From Acidobacteriaceae bacterium (GTDB lineage: Bacteria; Acidobacteriota; Terriglobia; Terriglobales; Acidobacteriaceae), in NCBI GenBank assembly GCA_031296355.1, contig JARLFX010000294.1:1-5385 (forward strand): DNA of 5,385 bases, given 5' to 3'. A model generated the notes under the pieces. It had not been told where the DNA came from. It saw only the letters and a program-made list of their open reading frames with translations, and made no database searches. Shown one piece after another: positions 1 to 5,385 of this stretch. The first letter of the stretch is position 1. Every line of letters begins with the position of its first letter. The position numbers and the translations under genes were made by a program.

Positions 1-794
<794 letters not shown>

Positions 795-970
795 GACCTA
801 ATTTTATCGCGCCGGGTTTGCCCAGGCGCATTGGAAACCGAATTTCCCCGCCATTCCACCCATATTCCACACAAAGCACTCCAGCGAAGCGCTTTATTCG
901 TGCCATACTCATCACGGCGCAGTACCGCATAGGCTAAAATCTGAGGCGTTGCAGCATCACGGAGCCCGCC
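795..970. promoter_or_regulatory. Divergent intergenic region between glyA and the DoxX cluster
   Basis: These 176 bp must hold the promoters for glyA (leftward) and the four-gene envelope cluster (rightward). AT-rich hexamers resembling -10 boxes are visible: TAAAAT at 935-940 on the plus strand, 30 bp before the 971 start, and TAAAAT at 801-806 read on the minus strand. Neither has a convincing -35 box at 16-18 bp, so I do not assign a promoter. Two copies of ATTCCAC (853-859 and 864-870) lie exactly 11 bp apart, which could be an operator. No small ORF with a ribosome site and no U-tract terminator was seen. Confidence 0.5.
961..964 (+). promoter_or_regulatory. Shine-Dalgarno GGAG for the DoxX gene
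   Basis: GGAG lies 6 bases before the ATG at 971. It fixes this ATG as the start and marks the first gene of the cluster. Confidence 0.7.
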
Positions 971-1402
971 ATGTCCCCGCATGAACTCACATCCGCCCGC
1001 GCATCCGTAGGAAAGCTATTCATCCGCATCCTTGTAGGTTGGGTCTTTTTCAGCGAAGGCATTCAGAAATTCCTCTTCCCCGATCAGCTCGGCGTCGGGC
1101 GCTTCCTCAAGATCGGCATCCCCTGGCCGCAATACAGCGCGCCCTTTGTCGGCGTGGTTGAGATCGTCTGCGGCCTGCTCCTCCTGCTCGGCCTCTTCAC
1201 CACCCTCGCCGTCATCCCCCTGCTCATCGATATTGCAGTCGCCATCGTCTCCACCAAAATCCCTTTCCTGCTGAAGCAGGGCTTCTGGCCCGCCATGCAC
1301 GAATCGCGCGTCGATCTCTGCATGCTGTTTGGTCTCATTGCCATCGCCCTGCTCGGTGCAGGCGCCTTCTCCCTCGATTACAAGCGCCGGAGTACCGCAT
1401 GA
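971..1402 (+). CDS. DoxX family integral membrane protein
   Basis: A 143-residue protein with four predicted membrane helices (about 16-34, 57-75, 78-94 and 115-133), the usual size and topology of the DoxX/DoxD family. Family-type features are the first helix with RILVGWVFFSEGIQKF (19-34), carrying the G...F..EG..K pattern, and the second with VVEIVCGLLLLLG (62-74). Relatives include the small subunit of archaeal thiosulfate:quinone oxidoreductase and the mycobacterial membrane oxidoreductase complex partner DoxX. Most bacterial members have no proven reaction, so redox work in the inner membrane is only an inference. The start is supported by GGAG at 961-964. The stop TGA shares four bases (ATGA, 1399-1402) with the start of the next gene, implying translational coupling. 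As the first gene of a four-gene envelope cluster it probably shares their transcript. Family assignment is firm; function is open. Confidence 0.88.
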   Translation: MSPHELTSARASVGKLFIRILVGWVFFSEGIQKFLFPDQLGVGRFLKIGIPWPQYSAPFVGVVEIVCGLLLLLGLFTTLAVIPLLIDIAVAIVSTKIPFLLKQGFWPAMHESRVDLCMLFGLIAIALLGAGAFSLDYKRRSTA

Positions 1403-2208
1403 GAAAACCTGCACCGTGGCTCGCGGCCTGCAGCCTGCTCTGCATCGCCGCCACCGCCCACGCCGGCCCGCCCTACCAGACAGACGATCCTGACCCCGTA
1501 CCTCTCCACCACTACGAGGCATACATCTTCACCTTGTCTGACCGGACATCCACCACAGGCACCGCGCTCAGTGCTCCTGCGTTTGAAGTCAACTGGGGCG
1601 CCGCGCCCAACCTGCAACTTCATCTCGTTGCACCCGTAGTCACCAACTTCCCGCCCAATAACGGCCCCGTCAACACCGGCTTCGGCGATCTTGAGCTCGG
1701 CGCGAAGTACCGCCTCGTCAAGGAGACAACGTGGCGTCCGGAGATCGGCATCTTCCCCATGCTCGAAGCCCCTACCGGCAACGCCGACCGTGGTCTCGGC
1801 GTAGGCAGCGCCTGGTTCCGCCTGCCCGTCTGGATACAAAAGAGCTGGGGCCCATGGACCACCTATGGCGGCGTCGGCGCCCTCGTCTTCCAGGAACCCG
1901 GCTACAAAAACGCTCCCTTCGCCGGCTGGCTATTGCAGCGCCAGATGAACAAGCAGCTCACCCTCGGCACCGAGCTCTTCTACCACGGCGCAGAGAATCT
2001 TGAGTCTGCCGGCGTCCGCCACGCCACCCTGGCCGACCTCGGCGGAACCTACGGCTTCACCGATCACTTCCAGCTCCTGTTTGCCGCGGGCCACAGCATC
2101 AAAGGCCATGTCGAAACCTACACCTACCTCGGCCTCTACTGGACCTGGGGCCACAATGCCACGGATGACACCGGGGCGAAAAACGCATCCACGCAAAAGA
2201 TGCTGTAA
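1399..2208 (+). CDS. Exported outer-membrane beta-barrel-type protein (Phenol_MetA_deg/transporter-like)
   Basis: A 269-residue protein with a clear Sec signal peptide: positive start MRKP, hydrophobic core to about residue 19, and cleavage after AHA (22). The mature protein begins GPPYQTDDPDPV, a beginning I associate with the family labelled 'putative MetA-pathway of phenol degradation' or generic outer-membrane transporter. The rest alternates short aromatic beta-strand-like segments with Gly/Asn turns (FEVNWGAAPNLQLHLVAPVV, FGDLELGAKYRL, EIGIFPMLEAPTG, WTTYGGVGALVF, LTLGTELFYHG, FQLLFAAGHSI). The aromatic strand near the end (TYTYLGLYWTW, about 241-251) resembles a last barrel strand, but a polar tail of about 18 residues follows it. 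The name does not prove a role in phenol breakdown, and no aromatic-degradation gene is nearby. A GGAG at 1389-1392 overlaps the DoxX end and serves the ATG at 1399. Substrate unknown. Confidence 0.8.
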   Translation: MRKPAPWLAACSLLCIAATAHAGPPYQTDDPDPVPLHHYEAYIFTLSDRTSTTGTALSAPAFEVNWGAAPNLQLHLVAPVVTNFPPNNGPVNTGFGDLELGAKYRLVKETTWRPEIGIFPMLEAPTGNADRGLGVGSAWFRLPVWIQKSWGPWTTYGGVGALVFQEPGYKNAPFAGWLLQRQMNKQLTLGTELFYHGAENLESAGVRHATLADLGGTYGFTDHFQLLFAAGHSIKGHVETYTYLGLYWTWGHNATDDTGAKNASTQKML

Positions 2209-2230
2209 CGAGAAACATCACACTGCTTTC

Positions 2231-2238
2231 AGAGAGGG
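2231..2238 (+). promoter_or_regulatory. Shine-Dalgarno AGAGAGGG that selects a TTG start
   Basis: This purine-rich stretch ends 9 bases before TTG at 2248. The first in-frame ATG, at 2278, has no comparable site in front of it and would cut into the run-up to the first membrane helix. The site therefore decides for the rare start codon. Confidence 0.65.
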
Positions 2239-2247
2239 CTCTTTACC

Positions 2248-2811
2248 TTGGAAATTACCGTCCGTGGTTTCTGGACTATGTTGCACGGCATGGGCTTTGG
2301 CGTGCTCTATTTGCTCGCCTTCTCCGGTGCATTGCTTGAGCTCTACCGCGTCTGCACCCCGCAAGGCATCCATGCCGCACCGAAGAATGATCGCTTCCTC
2401 CGTGCCTATCTCGTGACCATGGCCATGCTTGCCTGGGCTGCGGTGCTCTCCGGAACCTACATCGTCTATCCCTGGTATCGCGCCGTTGCACCCGCCGGCA
2501 TGATGAACCTCTCCGGCTATCCGCAGCTCCTGCTCAAATCCAGCCCAGACACCATAGACTGGCACAACCTCGGGATGGAGTGGAAAGAGCACGTCGCCTG
2601 GCTCACACCCATCGCCATCACCATGGTTGCTGGAGTCTTCCTCCAGTACGGTCGCGACATTCGCAGGCATCCCGCGCTGCGCACCGCTGTATTGACCTTC
2701 ACCCTCGTGGCGTTTCTCGCTGCGGGCGTCGCTGGCTTCTTCGGCGCCATGCTCAATAAATACGCCCCCGTACAGGGTGGCAGCATCATCCACATCACGC
2801 ACGGGAGCTAA
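2248..2811 (+). CDS. Uncharacterised four-helix membrane protein
   Basis: I do not recognise a named family. The 187-residue product has four predicted membrane helices (about 11-31, 51-73, 116-134 and 147-169). A loop of about 40 residues between helices 2 and 3 is rich in aromatic and polar residues (YPWYRA, 74-79; DWHNLGMEWKEHVAW, 104-118). His13 opens helix 1, and His106 and His115 precede helix 3. Histidines placed like this at helix ends could bind haem or metal, as in membrane cytochrome b proteins, but that is inference: there is no CxxCH and no full known signature. The TTG start at 2248 is preferred over ATG 2278 because of AGAGAGGG at 2231-2238. The frame is closed upstream by the previous gene's TAA, 39 bp away. 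The next gene starts 1 bp after this stop, so the two small membrane proteins are probably made together and may form a complex. Confidence 0.8.
   Translation: MEITVRGFWTMLHGMGFGVLYLLAFSGALLELYRVCTPQGIHAAPKNDRFLRAYLVTMAMLAWAAVLSGTYIVYPWYRAVAPAGMMNLSGYPQLLLKSSPDTIDWHNLGMEWKEHVAWLTPIAITMVAGVFLQYGRDIRRHPALRTAVLTFTLVAFLAAGVAGFFGAMLNKYAPVQGGSIIHITHGS
2803..2807 (+). promoter_or_regulatory. Shine-Dalgarno GGGAG for the small membrane protein
   Basis: GGGAG sits 5 bases before ATG 2813 and overlaps the end of the upstream gene. It favours ATG 2813 over an in-frame GTG at 2777, which would overlap the upstream gene by 35 bases. Confidence 0.65.
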
Positions 2812-2812
2812 C

Positions 2813-3160
2813 ATGGCCATTCTTGAAGATATCCACGCAGCCGAAGCACCCGCGCTTTCCAATGGTCCTGGCGCAGCCGCCATCCTCTCCGCCGGAATCG
2901 GTTGCTTTGCCATCGGAATCTTCGGCTTCGCCGCTGACAAATCCGCCGCCATCAAAAGCCACTTCATCCTCTACAAACCCACCGGCCCGCTCTCTGGTCA
3001 AACCACCCTCGCCATCATCCTCTGGCTGGTAAGCTGGGCCATCCTCGCTCAAGCCTGGAAGGGAAAAACCGTCTCCCTGAAGCGCATCACGCTAACCGCC
3101 TTCATCCTGCTCGGCCTGAGCCTGCTGCTGACGTTTCCGCCACTCATAGATTTGCTTTAG
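2813..3160 (+). CDS. Uncharacterised small three-helix membrane protein
   Basis: A 115-residue protein with three predicted membrane helices: about 20-41, 64-81 and 92-113. Between the first two lies a conserved-looking segment with the words FILYKPTGPLSGQTT (about 51-65). The GPLSG block after an aromatic/proline stretch gives me a feeling of a recurring unnamed family in Acidobacteria and Proteobacteria, but I cannot name it or assign a role. There is no signal peptide and there are no cysteine or haem motifs. ATG 2813 is chosen because GGGAG lies 5 bases before it and it follows the previous stop by 1 bp. It is the last gene of the plus-strand cluster and ends 5 bp from the stop of a convergent gene. 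With its neighbour it is likely one inner-membrane unit. Confidence 0.8.
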   Translation: MAILEDIHAAEAPALSNGPGAAAILSAGIGCFAIGIFGFAADKSAAIKSHFILYKPTGPLSGQTTLAIILWLVSWAILAQAWKGKTVSLKRITLTAFILLGLSLLLTFPPLIDLL

Positions 3161-3165
3161 CAGGA

Positions 3166-3792
3166 TTACTTCCCGAACTCCAGATTGACCGGACCCGCCG
3201 GCGGCGGGGCTCCAGTCACAGGAACGTCCTTGTCCACGGCCTCAAACTTCACGCCGCTCATCCACACTCTGCCGGGCCCGTTCAGCAATATGCCGAGCGA
3301 GATGGTGGTCGCATCCTGCGGCACATCCAGCACAACATCGTAGCTCGTCCAGCCTGTAGTGCCTTTGATTGGCCGCGACTCCATATTGTCAAAAGCAACC
3401 GGGCCAGACGCCTTGTCGACGCGCATCCATATCCCCGCCCAGCCCGTCGCATTCAGCGCACGCACCCAGGCCCGCAGGCGAACGCGCTTACCGAGAAACT
3501 GCTCCGCGCTGAAGCTCTGCATCAGCGAGCCGAAGCCGCCCGTATTCTGGACCTTCGCCTCAAGATACGCACTCGGCTTTTCTTCAAACACTGCCTGTCC
3601 GTCGATGCCAGCCTTGTAGTTCTCCGGTTTGCTGCCAGCCAGCGTCCAGCCTGCGGGCGGTTTGTCCGCAATGTCCTTGAAGGTGCCTGCCGTGGTCTGT
3701 GCCAGCATAGATGGCGCCACGCAAAGCGCCAGCAGCGCCGCACCATAGACGGCCCGGCGTAACAGGCTCTTCGGTTCTGCAATACGGATCAT
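3166..3792 (-). CDS. Exported protein with carbohydrate-binding-like beta-sandwich
   Basis: A 208-residue protein with an N-terminal signal sequence: RR at 12-13, hydrophobic core 14-27, and probable cleavage near 28-31 (APSMLA). The mature part is a single jelly-roll-type domain. Its run of GGFGSLMQSFSAEQFLGKRVRL, WAGIWMRVD, VAFDNMESRPIKGTTGW and YDVVLDVPQDATTISLGILLNG..RVWMSGVKFE is typical of galactose-binding/CBM-like folds. In databases such domains appear alone or attached to AraC-type regulators. No DNA-binding part is present here. The C-terminus is a proline-rich tail (GAPPPAGPVNLEFGK). Ligand unknown; sugar binding is inference. The start at ATG 3792 is chosen over a GTG at 3870 because GAGGAAG (3797-3803) sits directly before it and the hydrophobic signal follows. 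The extra 26 residues from 3870 look like untranslated leader. The gene converges with the plus-strand cluster. Confidence 0.78.
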   Translation of the reverse strand: MIRIAEPKSLLRRAVYGAALLALCVAPSMLAQTTAGTFKDIADKPPAGWTLAGSKPENYKAGIDGQAVFEEKPSAYLEAKVQNTGGFGSLMQSFSAEQFLGKRVRLRAWVRALNATGWAGIWMRVDKASGPVAFDNMESRPIKGTTGWTSYDVVLDVPQDATTISLGILLNGPGRVWMSGVKFEAVDKDVPVTGAPPPAGPVNLEFGK

Positions 3793-3796
3793 CGTG

Positions 3797-3803
3797 CTTC
3801 CTC
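3797..3803 (-). promoter_or_regulatory. Shine-Dalgarno GAGGAAG deciding the 3792 start
   Basis: Read on the minus strand, GAGGAAG has its AGGA core 6 bases before ATG 3792. It is the best ribosome site in this intergenic region and rules out the longer GTG 3870 start. Confidence 0.7.
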
Positions 3804-3844
3804 GCAATTCTGCCCCGTCAACTCTGTGTTTTGGGGAATGCGAA

Positions 3845-3850
3845 AGTATA
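3845..3850 (-). promoter_or_regulatory. Possible -10 box TATACT for the beta-sandwich gene
   Basis: TATACT on the minus strand matches TATAAT at 5 of 6 positions and would start RNA about 45 bases before ATG 3792. No good -35 box is present at 16-18 bp, where the sequence is the end of the duplicated hydrolase fragment. Weak call. Confidence 0.3.
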
Positions 3851-3853
3851 TAG

Positions 3854-3916
3854 CTATTGCGCGCCCTCACGCAGCCGCTTGAACGCGCTGTATACGAACG
3901 ACCCCAGGTACCAGCC
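3854..3916 (-). pseudogene. Orphan C-terminal fragment of an alpha/beta hydrolase gene
   Basis: On the minus strand this stretch reads GWYLGSFVYSAFKRLREGAQ then TAG. The first 15 residues are identical, base for base, to the end of the hydrolase at 4864-5385, where the same words finish with AKSS. There is no start codon or ribosome site before the fragment. Upstream the frame runs into another gene's coding sequence, so it is not a gene of its own. It is most simply the original 3' end of the hydrolase, separated from its body by the 962 bp that now lie between. A remnant of a tandem paralogue is the alternative. Confidence 0.7.
3872..3916. repeat. 45-bp direct repeat, copy 1
   Basis: All 45 bases are identical to 4879-4923 and in the same orientation, 1007 bp apart. 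The match stops sharply on both sides. It lies in the orphan hydrolase end and marks the left edge of the low-GC insert. Confidence 0.95.
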
Positions 3917-4878
3917 CGGTGTTGCCTGTCGGCCTAAGCTAGACTGTTCGCTTTTCTTGATGAACTTCTTTTTCGTCTTTTTTGGGCCGGAGGACTACAT
4001 CATAGATGCGCCATTCATTGGCTTCCCAATGAAATGCAACCTCTTTTAGTGGTGAGCTTTCCGGGAATTTGATGACGCACCCAGGCCAACTTTTGTCATT
4101 GTCATAGACGCGAATGTTTATCTCCGCGCCTTTCAGTACTAAGCCGAGGTTCTGCACAATGCTTGCTGCGTATTGCAGACATTGCCGCATTCCGCTCTGT
4201 GCATTGCCGAGCATGTGGCGAGCCCGCTCTGTACCAAAATTCCACATACTGTCCGGATCACCGCATCTCAGATCGCCGGAGGACATCACCATTATGCGGT
4301 CGACGTCTCCCGCGGCAACTGCCTTGGCAAAACTCAGCAGCAGGTCCGCGCCAGTGAGATCCTTCGGCTCTATCTTTGCATCAACAACCTGGATGCTATA
4401 TAGCTTCTTGTCCGGAGAGACCTCCAGTGAAAAGGTGGATGGCATGTAATCCCAAAGGTCGACGTTCACGTCATCCTCATGCCGGATGGCAGAGGGTTTA
4501 CCCACGAGCTTTTCAATCGCAGCCGTCGAATCTCCCAGATGAAGGCCAAGAAAACTCGTCTCGCCGTGATAGTCCGTGCCCGTTAGCTCAAGCTTCTTGA
4601 TCGTGTCCTTTTCGGTGATTGCAACCAAATACGTCTCTGGGGCACCCGGCACATGGTACGCATGATAGGTGCGGAGTTTGTCCATTTCACCCTCCCGAAA
4701 GGGCTGCCCAAACTCACTAGCCACCGCGCCGAGTTGCTGGCCTAGAAGAAATCCCATCAACTCATGCGGGTGCTGCTCCTGCGCCTGAGCGAGGGTACAT
4801 ACGGATACAAAAGACAGCGCGAGAGCTGCAAAGGATTTCATGCCCGTATTAAACCACGGCTTGCTAACTGCTTTTTGC
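3917..4878. other. Putative acquired 962-bp segment between direct repeats
   Basis: This is the DNA between the two 45-bp repeats. It carries one complete lower-GC gene plus the new last codons of the hydrolase, and no recombinase. The two ends show no inverted repeats and no integron attC core pair, so it is neither a plain insertion sequence nor a standard integron cassette. Integration within the 3' end of a gene, with that end restored, is the pattern of site-specific integration. Recombination between homologous hydrolase ends fits equally well. Confidence 0.5.
3939..4841 (-). CDS. Exported protein with two BamE/SmpA-like repeats, lower GC than neighbours
   Basis: I recognise no named gene. 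The 300-residue product has a signal peptide (MKSF, hydrophobic core 5-17, cleavage after AQA at 20). Two similar segments follow: residues 30-88 (GFLLGQQLGAVASEFGQP ... KKLELTG) and 97-154 (FLGLHLGDSTAAIEKLVGKP ... YSIQVVD). Each has the 'LG..lG.....e..lG.P' turn-helix start and later beta strands seen in BamE/SmpA-type modules. The second half (163-286) is a separate domain with Cys193, Cys221 and Cys255 and a final WEANEWRIYDVVL strand, possibly NTF2-like; this is a guess. The tail is highly charged. ATG 4841 is chosen because the signal peptide starts there; longer frames overlap the hydrolase. Sampled lines at 4081, 4381 and 4561 have 28, 28 and 31 G+C of 60, against 35-38 in neighbouring genes. 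With the flanking 45-bp repeats this suggests recent acquisition. It starts 22 bp after the hydrolase stop, so cotranscription is possible. Confidence 0.75.
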   Translation of the reverse strand: MKSFAALALSFVSVCTLAQAQEQHPHELMGFLLGQQLGAVASEFGQPFREGEMDKLRTYHAYHVPGAPETYLVAITEKDTIKKLELTGTDYHGETSFLGLHLGDSTAAIEKLVGKPSAIRHEDDVNVDLWDYMPSTFSLEVSPDKKLYSIQVVDAKIEPKDLTGADLLLSFAKAVAAGDVDRIMVMSSGDLRCGDPDSMWNFGTERARHMLGNAQSGMRQCLQYAASIVQNLGLVLKGAEINIRVYDNDKSWPGCVIKFPESSPLKEVAFHWEANEWRIYDVVLRPKKDEKEVHQEKRTV

Positions 4879-5385
4879 CAGCCGCTTGAACGCGCTGTAT
4901 ACGAACGACCCCAGGTACCAGCCGTCGATGTATTTGTACGGCGTCTCCCCCGTCGTATAGTGCCCGCACGGCAGCACCTTCGACACATAATCGACCTTCA
5001 ACCGCTCGAAGTTTTTCAGCACGTCCAGCGAATACTCCAGCGGGAAGGTCAGGTCGTATCGAGCATGCACTACCAGCACCCGCTTCGGGTGCGCCGCAAA
5101 CTTGTCGATATAGGCCATGGGGCTCAGGCCCAGCCAGATGGCGCGCACATCCTCCTGCGTCAGCCCTGCTTCTGCAAACGCGGCGCGGACATGGCGCGTA
5201 CTCTGCCCCGCCCACGCCACATCGCCGGTGTAAGTCGACGCATGGTTGAAGGCGCAGACGCGGACGCGGGGATCGTGCGCGGCGGCAATGTAGGCATAGC
5301 AGGATCCGATGCTGGTGCCGAGCAGGCCGAACTGGGTGTACCCCTGCGTCTCCAGCCAGTCGATGCAGCTGCGAATATCCACCAC
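4864..5385 (-). CDS. Alpha/beta hydrolase, C-terminal part (5' end beyond window)
   Basis: The visible 173 residues are the C-terminal part of a serine hydrolase of the alpha/beta fold. The nucleophile elbow GTSIGS puts the catalytic Ser at visible residue 25. HARYDLTFP supplies the acid Asp111 and CGHYTTGE supplies His142, in correct order and spacing, so the enzyme should be active. The spacing and the HxRYDLTFP block remind me of ABHD18-like and dienelactone-hydrolase-like proteins, but the substrate cannot be told. The segment from Val1 is open to the window edge and the real start lies outside. The last 20 codons contain the 45-bp repeat. The tail AKSS-stop after it differs from REGAQ-stop in the orphan copy at 3854-3916, so this gene's 3' end appears to have been rebuilt when the downstream gene arrived. 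Confidence 0.88.
   Translation of the reverse strand: MVDIRSCIDWLETQGYTQFGLLGTSIGSCYAYIAAAHDPRVRVCAFNHASTYTGDVAWAGQSTRHVRAAFAEAGLTQEDVRAIWLGLSPMAYIDKFAAHPKRVLVVHARYDLTFPLEYSLDVLKNFERLKVDYVSKVLPCGHYTTGETPYKYIDGWYLGSFVYSAFKRLAKSS
4879..4923. repeat. 45-bp direct repeat, copy 2 (inside hydrolase 3' end)
   Basis: Identical over 45 bases to 3872-3916, same orientation. It encodes GWYLGSFVYSAFKRL near the hydrolase C-terminus and marks the right edge of the 962-bp insert. It contains the short palindromes GTATAC and GGTACC but no longer dyad. Confidence 0.95.

Noticed and set aside
887..894. Palindrome AAGCGCTT in the divergent intergenic region
   Set aside because: Eight bases of dyad in 176 bp is weak and no second copy was seen.
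921..1400. 10-base repeat AGTACCGCAT at 921-930 and 1391-1400
   Set aside because: Too short and isolated. The second copy is made of spacer and start codon, so it is probably chance.
1016..1522. 168-codon minus-strand open frame
   Set aside because: Antisense shadow of DoxX and the start of the barrel gene; Gly/Glu/Asp-rich, with no domain.
2218..2967. 249-codon minus-strand open frame
   Set aside because: Antisense to both small membrane proteins, which have ribosome sites and clean membrane helices.
3194..3208. Perfect hairpin CCCGCC-GGC-GGCGGG near the convergent gene ends
   Set aside because: It has no U-tract on either strand and lies in codons for a Pro/Gly-rich tail, so it is better explained by coding composition than by a terminator.
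3917..4878. Integron gene cassette or insertion sequence
   Set aside because: There is no attC-like core pair at the ends, no terminal inverted repeats and no transposase. The 45-bp duplication is far longer than usual IS target duplications.
4842..4988. N-terminal extension of the BamE-like gene to 4988
   Set aside because: It overlaps the hydrolase coding end out of frame, is Arg/Cys-rich, and would bury the signal peptide that begins at 4841.

Overview
The window reads as a GC-rich bacterial chromosome (about 58-63% G+C in hand-counted lines). The SerHMT sequence and the repertoire of envelope genes suggest an Acidobacteriota (Terriglobales-like) organism. That placement is my impression from protein flavour, not a computed result. 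Coding density is very high and no stretch over 300 bases lacks a gene.

Layout: (1) 1-794, minus: the N-terminal two thirds of serine hydroxymethyltransferase (glyA), running off the left edge. (2) 795-970: a 176-bp divergent intergenic region. (3) 971-3160, plus: a tight four-gene cluster of envelope proteins. It holds a DoxX-family membrane protein, an outer-membrane-type protein with a signal peptide (Phenol_MetA_deg/transporter-like), a four-helix membrane protein of unknown function with a TTG start, and a small three-helix membrane protein of unknown function. Junctions are a 4-base stop/start overlap, a 39-bp gap and a 1-bp gap, so one transcript is likely. (4) 3166-3792, minus, convergent with only 5 bp between stops: an exported protein with a carbohydrate-binding-like beta-sandwich. 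(5) 3854-3916: a broken-off C-terminal end of an alpha/beta hydrolase gene. (6) 3939-4841, minus: a lower-GC gene for an exported protein with two BamE/SmpA-like repeats. (7) 4864-5385, minus: the C-terminal part of an alpha/beta hydrolase, running off the right edge.

The most unusual structure is a perfect 45-bp direct repeat (3872-3916 and 4879-4923). It is the coding end of the hydrolase, and it brackets 962 bp holding the one clearly lower-GC gene. The intact hydrolase ends in ...KRLAKSS and the orphan copy in ...KRLREGAQ. This looks like a gene inserted at the 3' end of the hydrolase, with the hydrolase end rebuilt and the displaced end left downstream. No integrase, transposase, CRISPR array, tRNA or rRNA is visible. 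The four-gene envelope cluster, with two membrane proteins I cannot name, is the best candidate for an uncharacterised functional unit.
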